DNA of 64,000 bases from Bin18 sp965200355 (GTDB taxonomy: Bacteria; Desulfobacterota; Binatia; Bin18), in assembly GCA_965200355.1 (NCBI GenBank), contig OZ241351.1, positions 620,001-684,000 of the forward strand, written 5' to 3'. The translations under genes were made by a program, and so were the position numbers. The notes beneath the pieces were generated by a model. That model did no database searches. It was not told the origin of the DNA and worked only from the letters and a program-made list of their open reading frames with translations. Positions 43,597-52,400 of the stretch are shown in pieces; position 1 is the stretch's first letter, and each line of letters opens with the position of its first letter.

Positions 43597-44268
43597 TTAT
43601 GAGCTCCATATATCTTCTCGGGACTTCCAATAGCCCTGCACTGCGTCGAATCTCCCTATTCGATCTTGTATCTTGAGCATTTCTTTCGGGTAAAATTCGA
43701 GCATCGCGTCACATAATTGGAGCATCCGTTTCTTTCGGGAATAGCCCTTCACTACTTTTATGACGTTCGAGTTGGCAATTTGAATCTGACCCCAGCCTAA
43801 TGCTCCTATTGTTAAACACTCCCAATCCAAAAATTCTATAGGCGTGAGTATAACTTCGTTTGCAATAACCTTCGCGCCTTCAATTCTATATTTGACCAAT
43901 ATCAGGGAAAACATATTGGTGTTCGATTCGTAGAACCTCGCGAGGCGCTCAACGGAAGTAAGATTGGGCATATTGAATCTCGTATCGGCCCGGTGTGTCT
44001 TCACATCAATGACCGAATAGAATCCCTCTCTGTCGGTGAATGCGAGGTCCGCCATTGCCCGACGTGCAAAATCGTTTGAATATTCGACGCACCAATCGCC
44101 GAGGAAAGAATCGAATCGCTCTGAGATTAAAGACTCAAGGGCGTCGCCCACCGCACGGGGGCTGTGGGCATTTTGCGGTGTCAGAAAATCTGAAGCAGTA
44201 TTGAGATACTCCTTTATTTTCTCGGCAACCTTCAAATAATCACCACCATAGTAGAAGCTTGACTTCAT
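43597..44268 (-). CDS. Type II restriction endonuclease (PD-(D/E)XK)
   Basis: A 223-residue protein. Asp74 (MADLAFTD) and Asp88-Val-Lys90 (YSVIDVKTH) form the D-x13-DxK nuclease site; AVGDALESLISERF is the upstream helix. It overlaps the methyltransferase stop by four bases, as expected of a restriction-modification pair. The gene is A/T-rich compared with flanks (the 60 bases from 43861 are about 37% G+C), indicating recent transfer. Recognition site unknown. It would cut unmodified incoming DNA. Confidence 0.82.
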   Translation of the reverse strand: MKSSFYYGGDYLKVAEKIKEYLNTASDFLTPQNAHSPRAVGDALESLISERFDSFLGDWCVEYSNDFARRAMADLAFTDREGFYSVIDVKTHRADTRFNMPNLTSVERLARFYESNTNMFSLILVKYRIEGAKVIANEVILTPIEFLDWECLTIGALGWGQIQIANSNVIKVVKGYSRKKRMLQLCDAMLEFYPKEMLKIQDRIGRFDAVQGYWKSREDIWSS

Positions 44269-45242
44269 AAGAAAAGCTCTTCCTGTTGTATACGGGGTGC
44301 GGCCGATTTCGACTGATCGCTCAGCGAGTTTCTTTCCCAGAAGACTCCTCCGGTATAGCCCTGAATAGTCCGGTCAGCGGCGGCCCGTTCGAGGCGTTTC
44401 AAAGTCCAACAACAGTATTCTCGGTTCCGTTCTATCCCGCAGAAACGGCGGCCTAACTTGCGCGCAACGACCGCTGCCGTGCCACTGCCAAGAAAGGGAT
44501 CAAGAACGAAATCGTTCTGTCGTGAACTGGCAAGAATAAGCTTAGCGAGGAGTTTCTCGGGCTTCTGAGTCGGATGGGCTGTGTTCTCGGGCATGGACCA
44601 AAACGGCACGGTGATATCCGTCCAAATGTTCGATGGGTGAGTCAGGCGATAGTTACCATGCTCTTCTGGCTGCCAATCTTTTGGCTTTCCACCTGCGGTA
44701 TAGGGAGCAATGACCTTGCGCTTGAGCTTGACGGAGGCGACATCAAAATAATACGAGTCCGATACGGTACAGAACCATATATCTTCTGTATTATTTTTCC
44801 AGTTTGTCTTCGCTCCACGCCCCTTCTCCCGCTCCCACGTAATACGATTACGAACCCGAAGTTGTGATTCAAGGAGAGGGGCTATCAGCAGAGAAGTCTT
44901 CCAGTCTGCGCAGACGTACACGGTGGCACTCGATTTCAGAGTCGGTTTTAAGGCTTCGAGGATATTCTGAAACCACTTCCGATATTCTTGCTTCCCCTTC
45001 GCCTTAAATGGAATGCCGTTGTAGTTCTTGGAAAGATTATAGGGTGGGTCCAGGATGAGCAGATCAACAAAGTGAGGGGGTAGATGCGGCACAATGTCGA
45101 GTGCGTTGCCACAGATGACCCTGTTTTCAACCTCGCTTTCTTCTACGGGCTTCTCTACCGAGAGGATTTGACTGGACAGGCGTTTGATATCAATCGAGTT
45201 GCATATCAGGGTTCGATTTTTTGGCGCCCTCTCTTTGCTCAC
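44265..45242 (-). CDS. Type II DNA methyltransferase, class beta (N6A or N4C)
   Basis: A 325-residue methyltransferase. Motif IV LLILDPPYNLSKNY (62-75) precedes motif I VLDPFLGSGTAAV (246-258), giving class beta order. HPTQKPEKLLAKLI is motif X-like. The start is GTG at 45242 with AGGGA five bases upstream; the overlapping ATG is out of frame. It protects the site cut by the following endonuclease, whose ATG overlaps its stop (ATGA). The DPPY motif occurs in adenine-N6 or cytosine-N4 enzymes; either is possible. Confidence 0.9.
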   Translation of the reverse strand: MSKERAPKNRTLICNSIDIKRLSSQILSVEKPVEESEVENRVICGNALDIVPHLPPHFVDLLILDPPYNLSKNYNGIPFKAKGKQEYRKWFQNILEALKPTLKSSATVYVCADWKTSLLIAPLLESQLRVRNRITWEREKGRGAKTNWKNNTEDIWFCTVSDSYYFDVASVKLKRKVIAPYTAGGKPKDWQPEEHGNYRLTHPSNIWTDITVPFWSMPENTAHPTQKPEKLLAKLILASSRQNDFVLDPFLGSGTAAVVARKLGRRFCGIERNREYCCWTLKRLERAAADRTIQGYTGGVFWERNSLSDQSKSAAPRIQQEELFL

Positions 45243-45341
45243 TCATTCCCTGAAAAGGTCTCCAGTCCAATGGGAAAACTTCCCCCTTATATGAGATGGC
45301 CGCGTCGGAATCTAGGGCGGGTCAGGGCGTGCGCTGGACGG

Positions 45342-46169
45342 CTAGGGCTCCTCGTTTTCTTCCGGGGGTAATAACAGCGCTTCTCCCAGCGAGCGGATCA
45401 ACCAGCGATGGATATCGCCGACTAGGGGCGCTGCCTGTGGACCAGCCAGGAGCCAGTGTCCCTGGTCCGGGTAGCTCAGGCTGGTGGCCCGTAGAACGTC
45501 GGCAAGCCAACACAAGGCCGAAGTGGGCACCATACGGTCTGCCTGTCCCCAGACCACCAAACTGGGGCAGGGCAGGGGGAGGGCCGGAAAATCCGTCTGG
45601 CCTCGGGTGAGGGTATGGACGACGCTGCCGGAGTCCGGTGCAAGCTGGTCGTATAACTGCGCGTGCAACCCGACCGGAAGCGCGTGGAAAAGAAAGTCAC
45701 GGGCCAGCCGACGAGCCGGAGGAGGATGGGCACGCTGCCACAGGAGCGCCGGCAGGGCGGCGAGGCGCACCAGAGGGAGAGCCGGGCGCAGGTCGGGATG
45801 CCAGTGGCAGGGCAGCAAGGGAGAGATGCAGACGAGGGCGCGCGGTTGTACGCGGGGGGCGGCGAGGAGCGCGAGGAGGCTGCCTAAATCAAAGCCGACT
45901 ATAATGGGTGGGCACGCGAACCCGGCAACGGCTGTGGTCAGGGTTGTGAGATGATCGTCAAGCGAGAGCGCGCCTCGCCGGCGGGCAGTGGGCTGCTCAG
46001 GCCAGTCAAGCGCCCAGCACGCCCAGCCACGCTGAGAAAGTCCCCAGGCGACTGCCTGCCATACCCAGCTTCCCGTCCATAACCCCGGGAGCAGGAGGAG
46101 CGGGGCGGTAAACTTCTCGCGTTCCGGGAAGAACACCTCAGCGGTGTAGGCGGCGAGTCGCTGTTTCAT
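45342..46169 (-). CDS. Alpha/beta hydrolase with Asp in the nucleophile elbow
   Basis: A 275-residue alpha/beta hydrolase. LLLLPGLWTGSWVWQAVA holds the oxyanion-hole region. The elbow reads VGFDLGSLLAL, placing Asp94 where lipases have Ser. The acid region is GQADRMVPTSA and the His is in PDQGHWLL. An Asp nucleophile is typical of haloalkane dehalogenases and epoxide hydrolases, though the sequence is otherwise rich in Leu, Ala and Pro. The ATG at 46169 gives 275 residues; a TTG two codons earlier is also in frame. It lies after eno on the same strand, probably transcribed separately. Confidence 0.8.
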   Translation of the reverse strand: MKQRLAAYTAEVFFPEREKFTAPLLLLPGLWTGSWVWQAVAWGLSQRGWACWALDWPEQPTARRRGALSLDDHLTTLTTAVAGFACPPIIVGFDLGSLLALLAAPRVQPRALVCISPLLPCHWHPDLRPALPLVRLAALPALLWQRAHPPPARRLARDFLFHALPVGLHAQLYDQLAPDSGSVVHTLTRGQTDFPALPLPCPSLVVWGQADRMVPTSALCWLADVLRATSLSYPDQGHWLLAGPQAAPLVGDIHRWLIRSLGEALLLPPEENEEP

Positions 46170-46184
46170 AGGCAAAATAGCAAA

Positions 46185-46204
46185 AAGGCCGGTTTGGAGC
46201 CTTT
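46185..46204 (-). terminator. Probable eno terminator
   Basis: On the minus strand AAAGGC (46204-46199) pairs with GCCTTT near 46193-46190 over a short loop and is followed by TTTGC and an ATTTT run. The stem is only six pairs. It lies just downstream of eno and overlaps the leader of the hydrolase gene. A CGCAGCGCGCGCTGCG palindrome (46224-46239) is also present in this spacer. Confidence 0.4.
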
Positions 46205-46256
46205 GCTGGGCGGCCCTCCCTCTCGCAGCGCGCGCTGCGGCGATCAGAACAACGTG

Positions 46257-47540
46257 TTATGTGCGGGCGGGAAACGCCTTGGGGCCAGCGTAGATAGCGC
46301 GCGATCCGAGTTCCTCTTCGATGCGTAACAGTTGGTTATATTTGGCCGTCCGCTCGCCACGGCAGACACTGCCGGTCTTGATCTGTCCGGCGTTCAACGC
46401 AACAGACAGGTCAGCAATCGTGGTGTCCTCTGTTTCGCCCGAACGATGCGAGATCACAGCCGCATACGCATTTTTTTTCCCTAAAGCGACGGTTTCCAGG
46501 GTTTCGCTGAGGGTCCCGATCTGATTGACCTTGATCAGGATGGCATTCGCCGCCCCATCGGCAATACCACGGGCGAGCCGCTGGGGGTTAGTGACAAATA
46601 AATCGTCGCCCACGAGTTGGAGTGTCGGGCCGAGTTCCTGGGTGAGTAATTGCCACCCGTCCCAGTCGTCTTCGGCCAGGCCGTCCTCGATAGAGACCAG
46701 CGGATAATGCGCCGCCCATTTTGCATACTGTTGAATCAGGTCTTCAGCCCGCCGAGCGGCTCCGCCGGCTCGATGAAAAACGTAGCGACCGTCCTGGTAT
46801 AGCTCGGTCGCTGCGACATCGAGGGCCAGCCCGACATGCCGCCCCGGGGTGTAACCTGCTTGGGTGACGGCCTCCAGCAGGAGGTCAAACGCCTCTTCGT
46901 TGGAGCGCAGGTCGGGGGCTACGCCTCCCTCGTCTCCCACGGCCGTGGTGAGCCCTCTTTTTTGGAGGATGTCTTTGAGCACGGCGAACACTTCCGCCCC
47001 AATGCGCAGGGCGTCGCGGAATGAACCAATGCCGGCCGGAACGAGCATAAATTCTTGAATATCGAGATTATTGGTTGCATGGGCACCACCGTTCAGCACG
47101 TTGATGAGGGGAACCGGAAGCGTCCGCGCGTGCGGGCCGCCCAGGAAGCGATACAGGGGCTGGCCGGCGGAGGCGGCCGCCGCTTTGGCAACGGCCAGCG
47201 AGGTGGCGATGAGCGTATTTGCCCCCAGGCGCTTCTTATTGACGGTCCCGTCCAGATCGCGCAGGAGTTGATCAATCGCGGCCTGGTCGCTGGCGTCCTT
47301 GCCTTTCAGGTGCGGGGCGAGGGAGTCGTTGACCTGCGCGGTCGCCCTTTGGACGCCCTTCCCACGGTAGCGTTTGCTGGCGCGGTCGCGCAGCTCCCAC
47401 GCCTCATGTGCTCCGGTTGACACGCCTGAGGGGGCGGCGGCGCGTCCGAACGCCCCGTCTGCCAGGATGACCTCAACCTCAACGGTCGGATTGCCTCGGC
47501 TATCCAGAATTTCTCGACCAATCATTTTCTTGATCTGCAC
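46257..47540 (-). CDS. eno: Enolase
   Basis: A complete 427-residue enolase: GREILDSRGNPTVEVEV at the N-terminus, the loop SGVSTGAHEAWELRD, metal-site Asp/Glu/Asp in ALDVAATEL, SIEDGLAEDDW and VGDDLFVTN, catalytic Lys in LIKVNQIGT, and SHRSGETED. It converts 2-phosphoglycerate to phosphoenolpyruvate. The start is GTG at 47540 preceded by AGGAGGATCAG; the ATG five codons later lacks a site. Divergent from ftsB with an 83-base spacer. Confidence 0.97.
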   Translation of the reverse strand: MQIKKMIGREILDSRGNPTVEVEVILADGAFGRAAAPSGVSTGAHEAWELRDRASKRYRGKGVQRATAQVNDSLAPHLKGKDASDQAAIDQLLRDLDGTVNKKRLGANTLIATSLAVAKAAAASAGQPLYRFLGGPHARTLPVPLINVLNGGAHATNNLDIQEFMLVPAGIGSFRDALRIGAEVFAVLKDILQKRGLTTAVGDEGGVAPDLRSNEEAFDLLLEAVTQAGYTPGRHVGLALDVAATELYQDGRYVFHRAGGAARRAEDLIQQYAKWAAHYPLVSIEDGLAEDDWDGWQLLTQELGPTLQLVGDDLFVTNPQRLARGIADGAANAILIKVNQIGTLSETLETVALGKKNAYAAVISHRSGETEDTTIADLSVALNAGQIKTGSVCRGERTAKYNQLLRIEEELGSRAIYAGPKAFPART

Positions 47541-47623
47541 CTGATCCTCCTGGGTTGGCGTGCTGCCTGGGTCCTGTTGCGTTCCAGACTGCGCAGTTGC
47601 TCCGGCCCCGCGCGGTCAGTACA

Positions 47624-47950
47624 ATGCGCCCTATGGGACGACTGGTGGTGTGGCGGTCTCGCTGGATGTGGTTCCTGTCGATTCTGGGGTTATACGTCCT
47701 GCTCATATCTTCAACCGTGTGGAGCGAGCGTGGGCTGCTGCACCTTTTCCAACTGACCGAAGAGCAACGCAGCTTGGAAACACAAGTCCGGCTGCTCTTG
47801 CGTGAGAATGCGGACCTCAAGGAACGCATCCGGCGTCTGCATACGGACGATGTCTTTCTGGAGCAACTCGCGCGCAACCGGCTCATCCTTGCGCGCGAAC
47901 ACGATATTGTCTACCGATTCCATCCCCTGCCGCCCTCGTCAACCCAGTAG
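47624..47950 (+). CDS. ftsB: FtsB/DivIC-family septum formation initiator
   Basis: A 108-residue bitopic membrane protein. A short cytoplasmic N-terminus precedes one transmembrane helix (WMWFLSILGLYVLLISSTVW), then a leucine-zipper coiled coil (about 45-80, LETQVRLLLRENADLKERI) and a short Tyr-rich tail (EHDIVYRF). FtsB bridges FtsL and FtsQ at the septum. The ATG at 47624 or 47633 may be used; neither has a strong site. In many bacteria ftsB is next to eno in the same direction; here they are divergent. Confidence 0.85.
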   Translation: MRPMGRLVVWRSRWMWFLSILGLYVLLISSTVWSERGLLHLFQLTEEQRSLETQVRLLLRENADLKERIRRLHTDDVFLEQLARNRLILAREHDIVYRFHPLPPSSTQ

Positions 47951-48001
47951 GTTTTGCCCCGCGACGCGGCAAGGAGCCATCGTATTGCTCGCTCTCCAGA
48001 C

Positions 48002-49729
48002 TCAGGGGCGCGCCGGACTGCCGAGCGCAGTCTGGATCGCTTCGGCTGCTTGCTCTACCGGCACTTCCGTGATCTTTCCCGCCTGGCCATCGGCGCGTTG
48101 CTTTAATTCAATCACCCCGCGGGCTAAGGACTTTCCCCCAATAGTCGCCCGAATCGGAATGCCCAAGAGGTCAGCATCTTTGAATTTCACCCCTGGCCGC
48201 TCTTCCCGGTCGTCAAATAAGACCTCGGTCCCGGCCCGCTGGAGGGTGGCGTACAGGTCTTCCGCTGTCTGCCGGGTGGCCTCGTTATTCCAGTTGACCG
48301 GGACGATATGGAGGGCGGCCGGCGCGAGCGGTGTGGGCCAGATAATGCCGGCCGCATCGTGGTTTTGTTCAATGGCCGCGGCAACGGTCCGGGTAATGCC
48401 AATGCCATAACAGCCCATTTCCATGGGATGCTGTTCGCCGTTGGCCGCCAGATACAGCGCGTTCATGGCCCGGCTGTACTTCGTGCCAAGATAAAACGTC
48501 TGACCGACTTCAATGCCGCGCTGGGCAGTAAACGTCCCGTGTTGGCAACGCGGACAGGTATCGCCGGCGGTCGCCCGCCGCAGGTCTGCGAACTGAAGGG
48601 CGGGCAGGTCCCGTTCGAGATCAAGCCCGGTCATATGCGTGTCGCGCTCGTTTGCGCCACACACCAGCCCTTTTGCGCCCTGTAGCGTCTGGTCACTCAG
48701 CAGCGTCGCCTTGATATGGAATGGGCCGACAAAGCCGATTGAGGCACCCGTCGCTGCTTGGACAGTTTCTTCATCGGCGAGGACGACCCACTGACAGCCG
48801 AGCAGGGTCTTGAGCTTGGGCTCGCTGAGTTCATGGTCGCCGCGCACCAGGGCGGCGACCACCTCGCCCGTATCGGTCACGTAGAGCAGGGTTTTGACAA
48901 ATCGCTCCGGGGGTTCTCCCAGGAAGGCTGAGACTTCTTCGATGGTCCGTTGGTCTGGGGTCTCCACTGTGGCGAGACGCGCTCCGGGGGTGGCGGGTGG
49001 CACTGGCGGCGGAGCGAGTTCTGCTTTTTCCACATTGGCGGCATACTCACACGAGTCACAACTGACCAGGGCGTCTTCCCCGGAGTCTGCCAATACCTGG
49101 AACTCATGCGACAGACTGCCCCCGATGGCTCCCGTATCGGCCTCAACCGGACGGTAGGTGAGCCCGCAGCGATCAAAGATGCGACTGTAGGCGTCGTACA
49201 TATTGCGGTATTCACGCTGGCAGTCTTCCAGATTCGTATGAAAGGAGTAGGCGTCCTTCATGATAAACTCGCGCCCGCGCATCAAGCCAAACCGGGGCCG
49301 GACTTCATCCCGGAACTTGGTCTGAATCTGATACAGATTCAGCGGCAGGGCGCGGTACGAGCGGACCTCCCGCCGAACGATGTCGGTCACGACTTCCTCA
49401 TGGGTCGGCCCAAAGCAAAAGTCCCGGTCGTGGCGGTCCTTGAGGCGAAGCAGCTCCCGGCCATACGCCTCCCAGCGTCCGCTTTCCTGCCAGAGTTCGG
49501 CGGGACAGACGGCCGGCATGAGAATTTCCTGGGCCCCCGCGCGGTTCATCTCTTCGCGCACGATGTTTTCAACTTTTCGCACAACGCGTAGCCCGAGCGG
49601 GAGAAAGTCATACACGCCGCGCGCCACTTGGCGCATCATACCGGCGCGCAATAGGAGTTTATGGCTGATGACTTCGGCTTCAGCCGGCTCTTCCCGTAAG
49701 GTTGGAATGAATGTGTGACGATAGCGCAC
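48002..49729 (-). CDS. proS: Prolyl-tRNA synthetase
   Basis: A 575-residue bacterial-type ProRS. Class II motif 1 is in LPLGLRVVRKVENIVREEMNRAG. Motif 2 (TKFRDEVRPRFGLMRGREFIMKDAYSF) is visible in pieces, and motif 3 is in MEMGCYGIGITRTVAAAIEQ. The central editing insertion (about 235-400) is present. It charges tRNA-Pro and deacylates Ala-tRNA-Pro. The start is GTG at 49729; MRYRHTFIPTLREEPAEAEV matches the standard N-terminus. It is convergent with ftsB. Confidence 0.96.
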   Translation of the reverse strand: MRYRHTFIPTLREEPAEAEVISHKLLLRAGMMRQVARGVYDFLPLGLRVVRKVENIVREEMNRAGAQEILMPAVCPAELWQESGRWEAYGRELLRLKDRHDRDFCFGPTHEEVVTDIVRREVRSYRALPLNLYQIQTKFRDEVRPRFGLMRGREFIMKDAYSFHTNLEDCQREYRNMYDAYSRIFDRCGLTYRPVEADTGAIGGSLSHEFQVLADSGEDALVSCDSCEYAANVEKAELAPPPVPPATPGARLATVETPDQRTIEEVSAFLGEPPERFVKTLLYVTDTGEVVAALVRGDHELSEPKLKTLLGCQWVVLADEETVQAATGASIGFVGPFHIKATLLSDQTLQGAKGLVCGANERDTHMTGLDLERDLPALQFADLRRATAGDTCPRCQHGTFTAQRGIEVGQTFYLGTKYSRAMNALYLAANGEQHPMEMGCYGIGITRTVAAAIEQNHDAAGIIWPTPLAPAALHIVPVNWNNEATRQTAEDLYATLQRAGTEVLFDDREERPGVKFKDADLLGIPIRATIGGKSLARGVIELKQRADGQAGKITEVPVEQAAEAIQTALGSPARP

Positions 49730-49966
49730 CCGGACCCCCGATCGGCAACAGTGAGCAAGGTTGAAAAAGCGTTTGGGTCAATTAGTCAGCCTGAGGGCCG
49801 AGTGTCAAGCCGGGCCCAGTGCGGCCGGACTCCCGTCTTCCATTGCCACTCCACCCAGGCTGCGGGAGGAAGCAGGAGAAAAGTCGCTCCCCTGTCGCCC
49901 CTTTCCTTTCTGTTGGGCAAAAACTATAATTCGCCCGCGATACCCTTTGCTGATGAGGAGCCTGGT

Positions 49967-51151
49967 GTGGATTTTGATTATTCCCCACAAGAAGAAGCGT
50001 TTCGGCACGAACTGCGTGCGTGGCTCGAAGCCAATCCCGCGGACCGCTACGATCCGAACACCTTTGAGAGGATTGACCAGGAAGAGCGCTTTCAGATCAA
50101 ATTCGACTGGCAGAAGAAGCTGCACCGCGCCGGCTGGGTGGGCATTCATTGGCCCAAGGAATACGGTGGCCGGGGCGCGACGATCATGGAGCAGACCATC
50201 TATCAGCAGGAGATGGCCCGGGTGCACGCCCCTGGATTAGCCAATCCGCTGGGGATCTCGCTGGTCGGTCCGACCTTGATGCACTGGGGAACGGAGGAGC
50301 AGAAGGAACGGTTTATTTCCAAGATACTCAGTGCTGACGAGTTGTGGTGCCAGGGCTATTCTGAGCCGGGTTCTGGCTCAGACTTGGCCTCGCTCCAAAC
50401 ACGGGCGGTTGATGCCGGCGACGACTTTATTGTGAACGGGCAAAAAGTCTGGACGAGTTTTGCCCACAAAGCGGACTACTGTATTCTGGTGGCGCGGACC
50501 GACCCGGACGCGCCCAAGCACAAGGGTTTATCCTATCTCCTGGTGGATATGCACGCGCCTGGGGTGACGGTTCGGCCGTTGGTCCAAATCTCGGGCGATG
50601 CCGAGTTTAACGAGGTCTTTTTCGAGGATGTCCGGGTGCCGAAGGCCAATCTGGTCGGGGAGCGGAATCAGGGCTGGCAGGTCGCGATGACCACGCTCAT
50701 GTTCGAGCGGGCGAACTTTGGCATGGTCTATAACCTGGAGCCCATGCTGGACACACTCAAGGCCGGCCTCAGAGACCTGGAAGTCAACGGTCAACCGGCC
50801 GGCGATGACCCGGCGGTCCGCCAAAAGATAGCGGCCTTTCATATTGAAACCCAAGCGCTGAAGTTCAACGGCTATCGGCAACTGACCCAACAATTACGCG
50901 GCAACCCGCCGGGACCGGAAGGCTCAATCAGCAAGCTGGCCGGGAGCGAACTCTATATTCGTATGGCGCATTTCGCGCTGGAGCTGTTGGGTCCCTACAG
51001 CCAATGCGCCTTGGGCGAAGAACGGGGGATCGAGCAGGGGTTCTGGGCACGCCGCGCCTTAGGCTCGCGCTTGTATACGATTGCGGGTGGGACGTCGGAG
51101 ATTATGCGCAATATCGTTGGTGAGCGTGTGCTGCGGCTCCCAAAGGGATAG
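49967..51151 (+). CDS. Acyl-CoA dehydrogenase family protein
   Basis: A 394-residue flavoprotein. FDYSPQEEAFRHELRAWLEAN begins the helical domain. CQGYSEPGSGSDLASLQTRA is the FAD-contacting strand motif, and ALGSRLYTIAGGTSEIMRNI closes the protein. GTG at 49967 is preferred: GAGGAG lies six bases upstream and the N-terminal region before it looks unrelated. It oxidises an acyl-CoA at the alpha-beta bond, passing electrons to ETF. It is followed nine bases later by a second, shorter family member, a pairing common in heterodimeric types. Confidence 0.92.
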   Translation: MDFDYSPQEEAFRHELRAWLEANPADRYDPNTFERIDQEERFQIKFDWQKKLHRAGWVGIHWPKEYGGRGATIMEQTIYQQEMARVHAPGLANPLGISLVGPTLMHWGTEEQKERFISKILSADELWCQGYSEPGSGSDLASLQTRAVDAGDDFIVNGQKVWTSFAHKADYCILVARTDPDAPKHKGLSYLLVDMHAPGVTVRPLVQISGDAEFNEVFFEDVRVPKANLVGERNQGWQVAMTTLMFERANFGMVYNLEPMLDTLKAGLRDLEVNGQPAGDDPAVRQKIAAFHIETQALKFNGYRQLTQQLRGNPPGPEGSISKLAGSELYIRMAHFALELLGPYSQCALGEERGIEQGFWARRALGSRLYTIAGGTSEIMRNIVGERVLRLPKG

Positions 51152-51160
51152 GGAGGAAGC

Positions 51161-52306
51161 ATGGATTTCGGTTTCAGTGAGGATCAAGAATTGCTGCGCG
51201 ACTCGGCCCGAAAATTCCTGGACGCGGAATGCCCGACTACCTTCGTGCGCAAGATGATGGAAGATGACAGTGCCCACGCCACAGAACTCTGGAAAAAGGC
51301 TGCGGAGTTGGGCTGGATGGGGATTCTGATTCCCGAGGAGCACGGCGGCATCGGCGGGAGTTTTCTTGATCTGGTCGTCGTGATGGAAGAGATGGGCAAG
51401 TCGCTCATGCCCGGCCCGTTCCTGGCGACTGTGCTGCTGGGCAGCGCGGCCGTACTCGCTGGCGGGTCAGACACGCAAAAAGCGGCCACCCTGCCCAAGG
51501 TTGCCGGGGGAGAGTTGTTGATGACCCTGGCCCAAGCCGAAAAGAGTGGACGCTATGACGCCGGGGGAATCAGGATGCCGGCAACGGTTCGAGGGAGTGA
51601 CTTTGTCCTGTCCGGGGAAAAATTCTTTGTGCCGGACGCGCATGTGGCCGATCAGATGGTGGTTGCCGCGCGGACCGGCTCGCCTGATGCGCCGGCAGAA
51701 GAGGGCCTGACCCTGTTTCTGGTTGATGCCAAGACGCCGGGAATCGAGATCACCCAACTCAAAACCGTGGACATGACCCGTCGTCAATGTCATGTCGCTT
51801 TTCACGATGTGGCGGTGGCCGGCTCGCAGGTCATTGGCGAGCTGGGCCAGGGCTGGCCGATTCTCCAGCGGGTCCTCAATCAAGCCATGGCTGGGCTGTG
51901 CACCGAGATGGTCGGGACCGGCCAGCAAGCGCTCGATATGGCCGTTGAGTACGCCAAAGAGCGGGTGCAGTTCGGGAAACCCATAGGGAGCTTTCAGGCC
52001 GTAAAGCATAAATGTGTGGATATGATGGTCCAGGTCGAAAACGCGCGCTCGCTGACCTATTACGCCGCCTGGACGGTTGATGAAAATGTGGACGAAGCCT
52101 CTCAGGCCGTACCCATGGCCAAGGCGTATTGCAGCGATATGTGCAAAACAGTGACCAGCGAGGCGATTCAAGTCCACGGCGGCATTGGGTTTACCTGGGA
52201 GCACGATATGCACCTCTTTTATCGCCGTGGTCTGGCGTCCGAAGCCGCCTTTGGCAGTGCCCCGACCCATCGTGAAGTGGTCGCCCAGACGCTGGACTTC
52301 TCATGA
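51161..52306 (+). CDS. Acyl-CoA dehydrogenase family protein, partner subunit
   Basis: A 381-residue protein. MDFGFSEDQELLRDSARKFL begins it, and IQVHGGIGFTWEHDMHLFYRR is the conserved C-terminal helix region. The central motif differs from the neighbour (TLAQAEKSGRYDAGG in place of the Ser-rich GSGSD loop), as in the divergent subunits of alpha2beta2 acyl-CoA dehydrogenases known from steroid side-chain degradation. GGGAGGAAGC precedes the ATG. Spacing to the upstream gene is nine bases. The pair probably forms one enzyme. Confidence 0.9.
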   Translation: MDFGFSEDQELLRDSARKFLDAECPTTFVRKMMEDDSAHATELWKKAAELGWMGILIPEEHGGIGGSFLDLVVVMEEMGKSLMPGPFLATVLLGSAAVLAGGSDTQKAATLPKVAGGELLMTLAQAEKSGRYDAGGIRMPATVRGSDFVLSGEKFFVPDAHVADQMVVAARTGSPDAPAEEGLTLFLVDAKTPGIEITQLKTVDMTRRQCHVAFHDVAVAGSQVIGELGQGWPILQRVLNQAMAGLCTEMVGTGQQALDMAVEYAKERVQFGKPIGSFQAVKHKCVDMMVQVENARSLTYYAAWTVDENVDEASQAVPMAKAYCSDMCKTVTSEAIQVHGGIGFTWEHDMHLFYRRGLASEAAFGSAPTHREVVAQTLDFS

Positions 52307-52400
52307 CCTGGGGAAGGAGGAGGAAGCTGGGTGACGCATTGAACGACACCACTGGCTGTTCTCAGAGACTCGAAAAAATCAGAAGAAAAGGGAGGAACGT

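Noticed and set aside
47951..48001. CCGC-GAC-GCGG hairpin between ftsB and proS ends
   Set aside because: Only four pairs and no T-run; too weak to annotate as a terminator.
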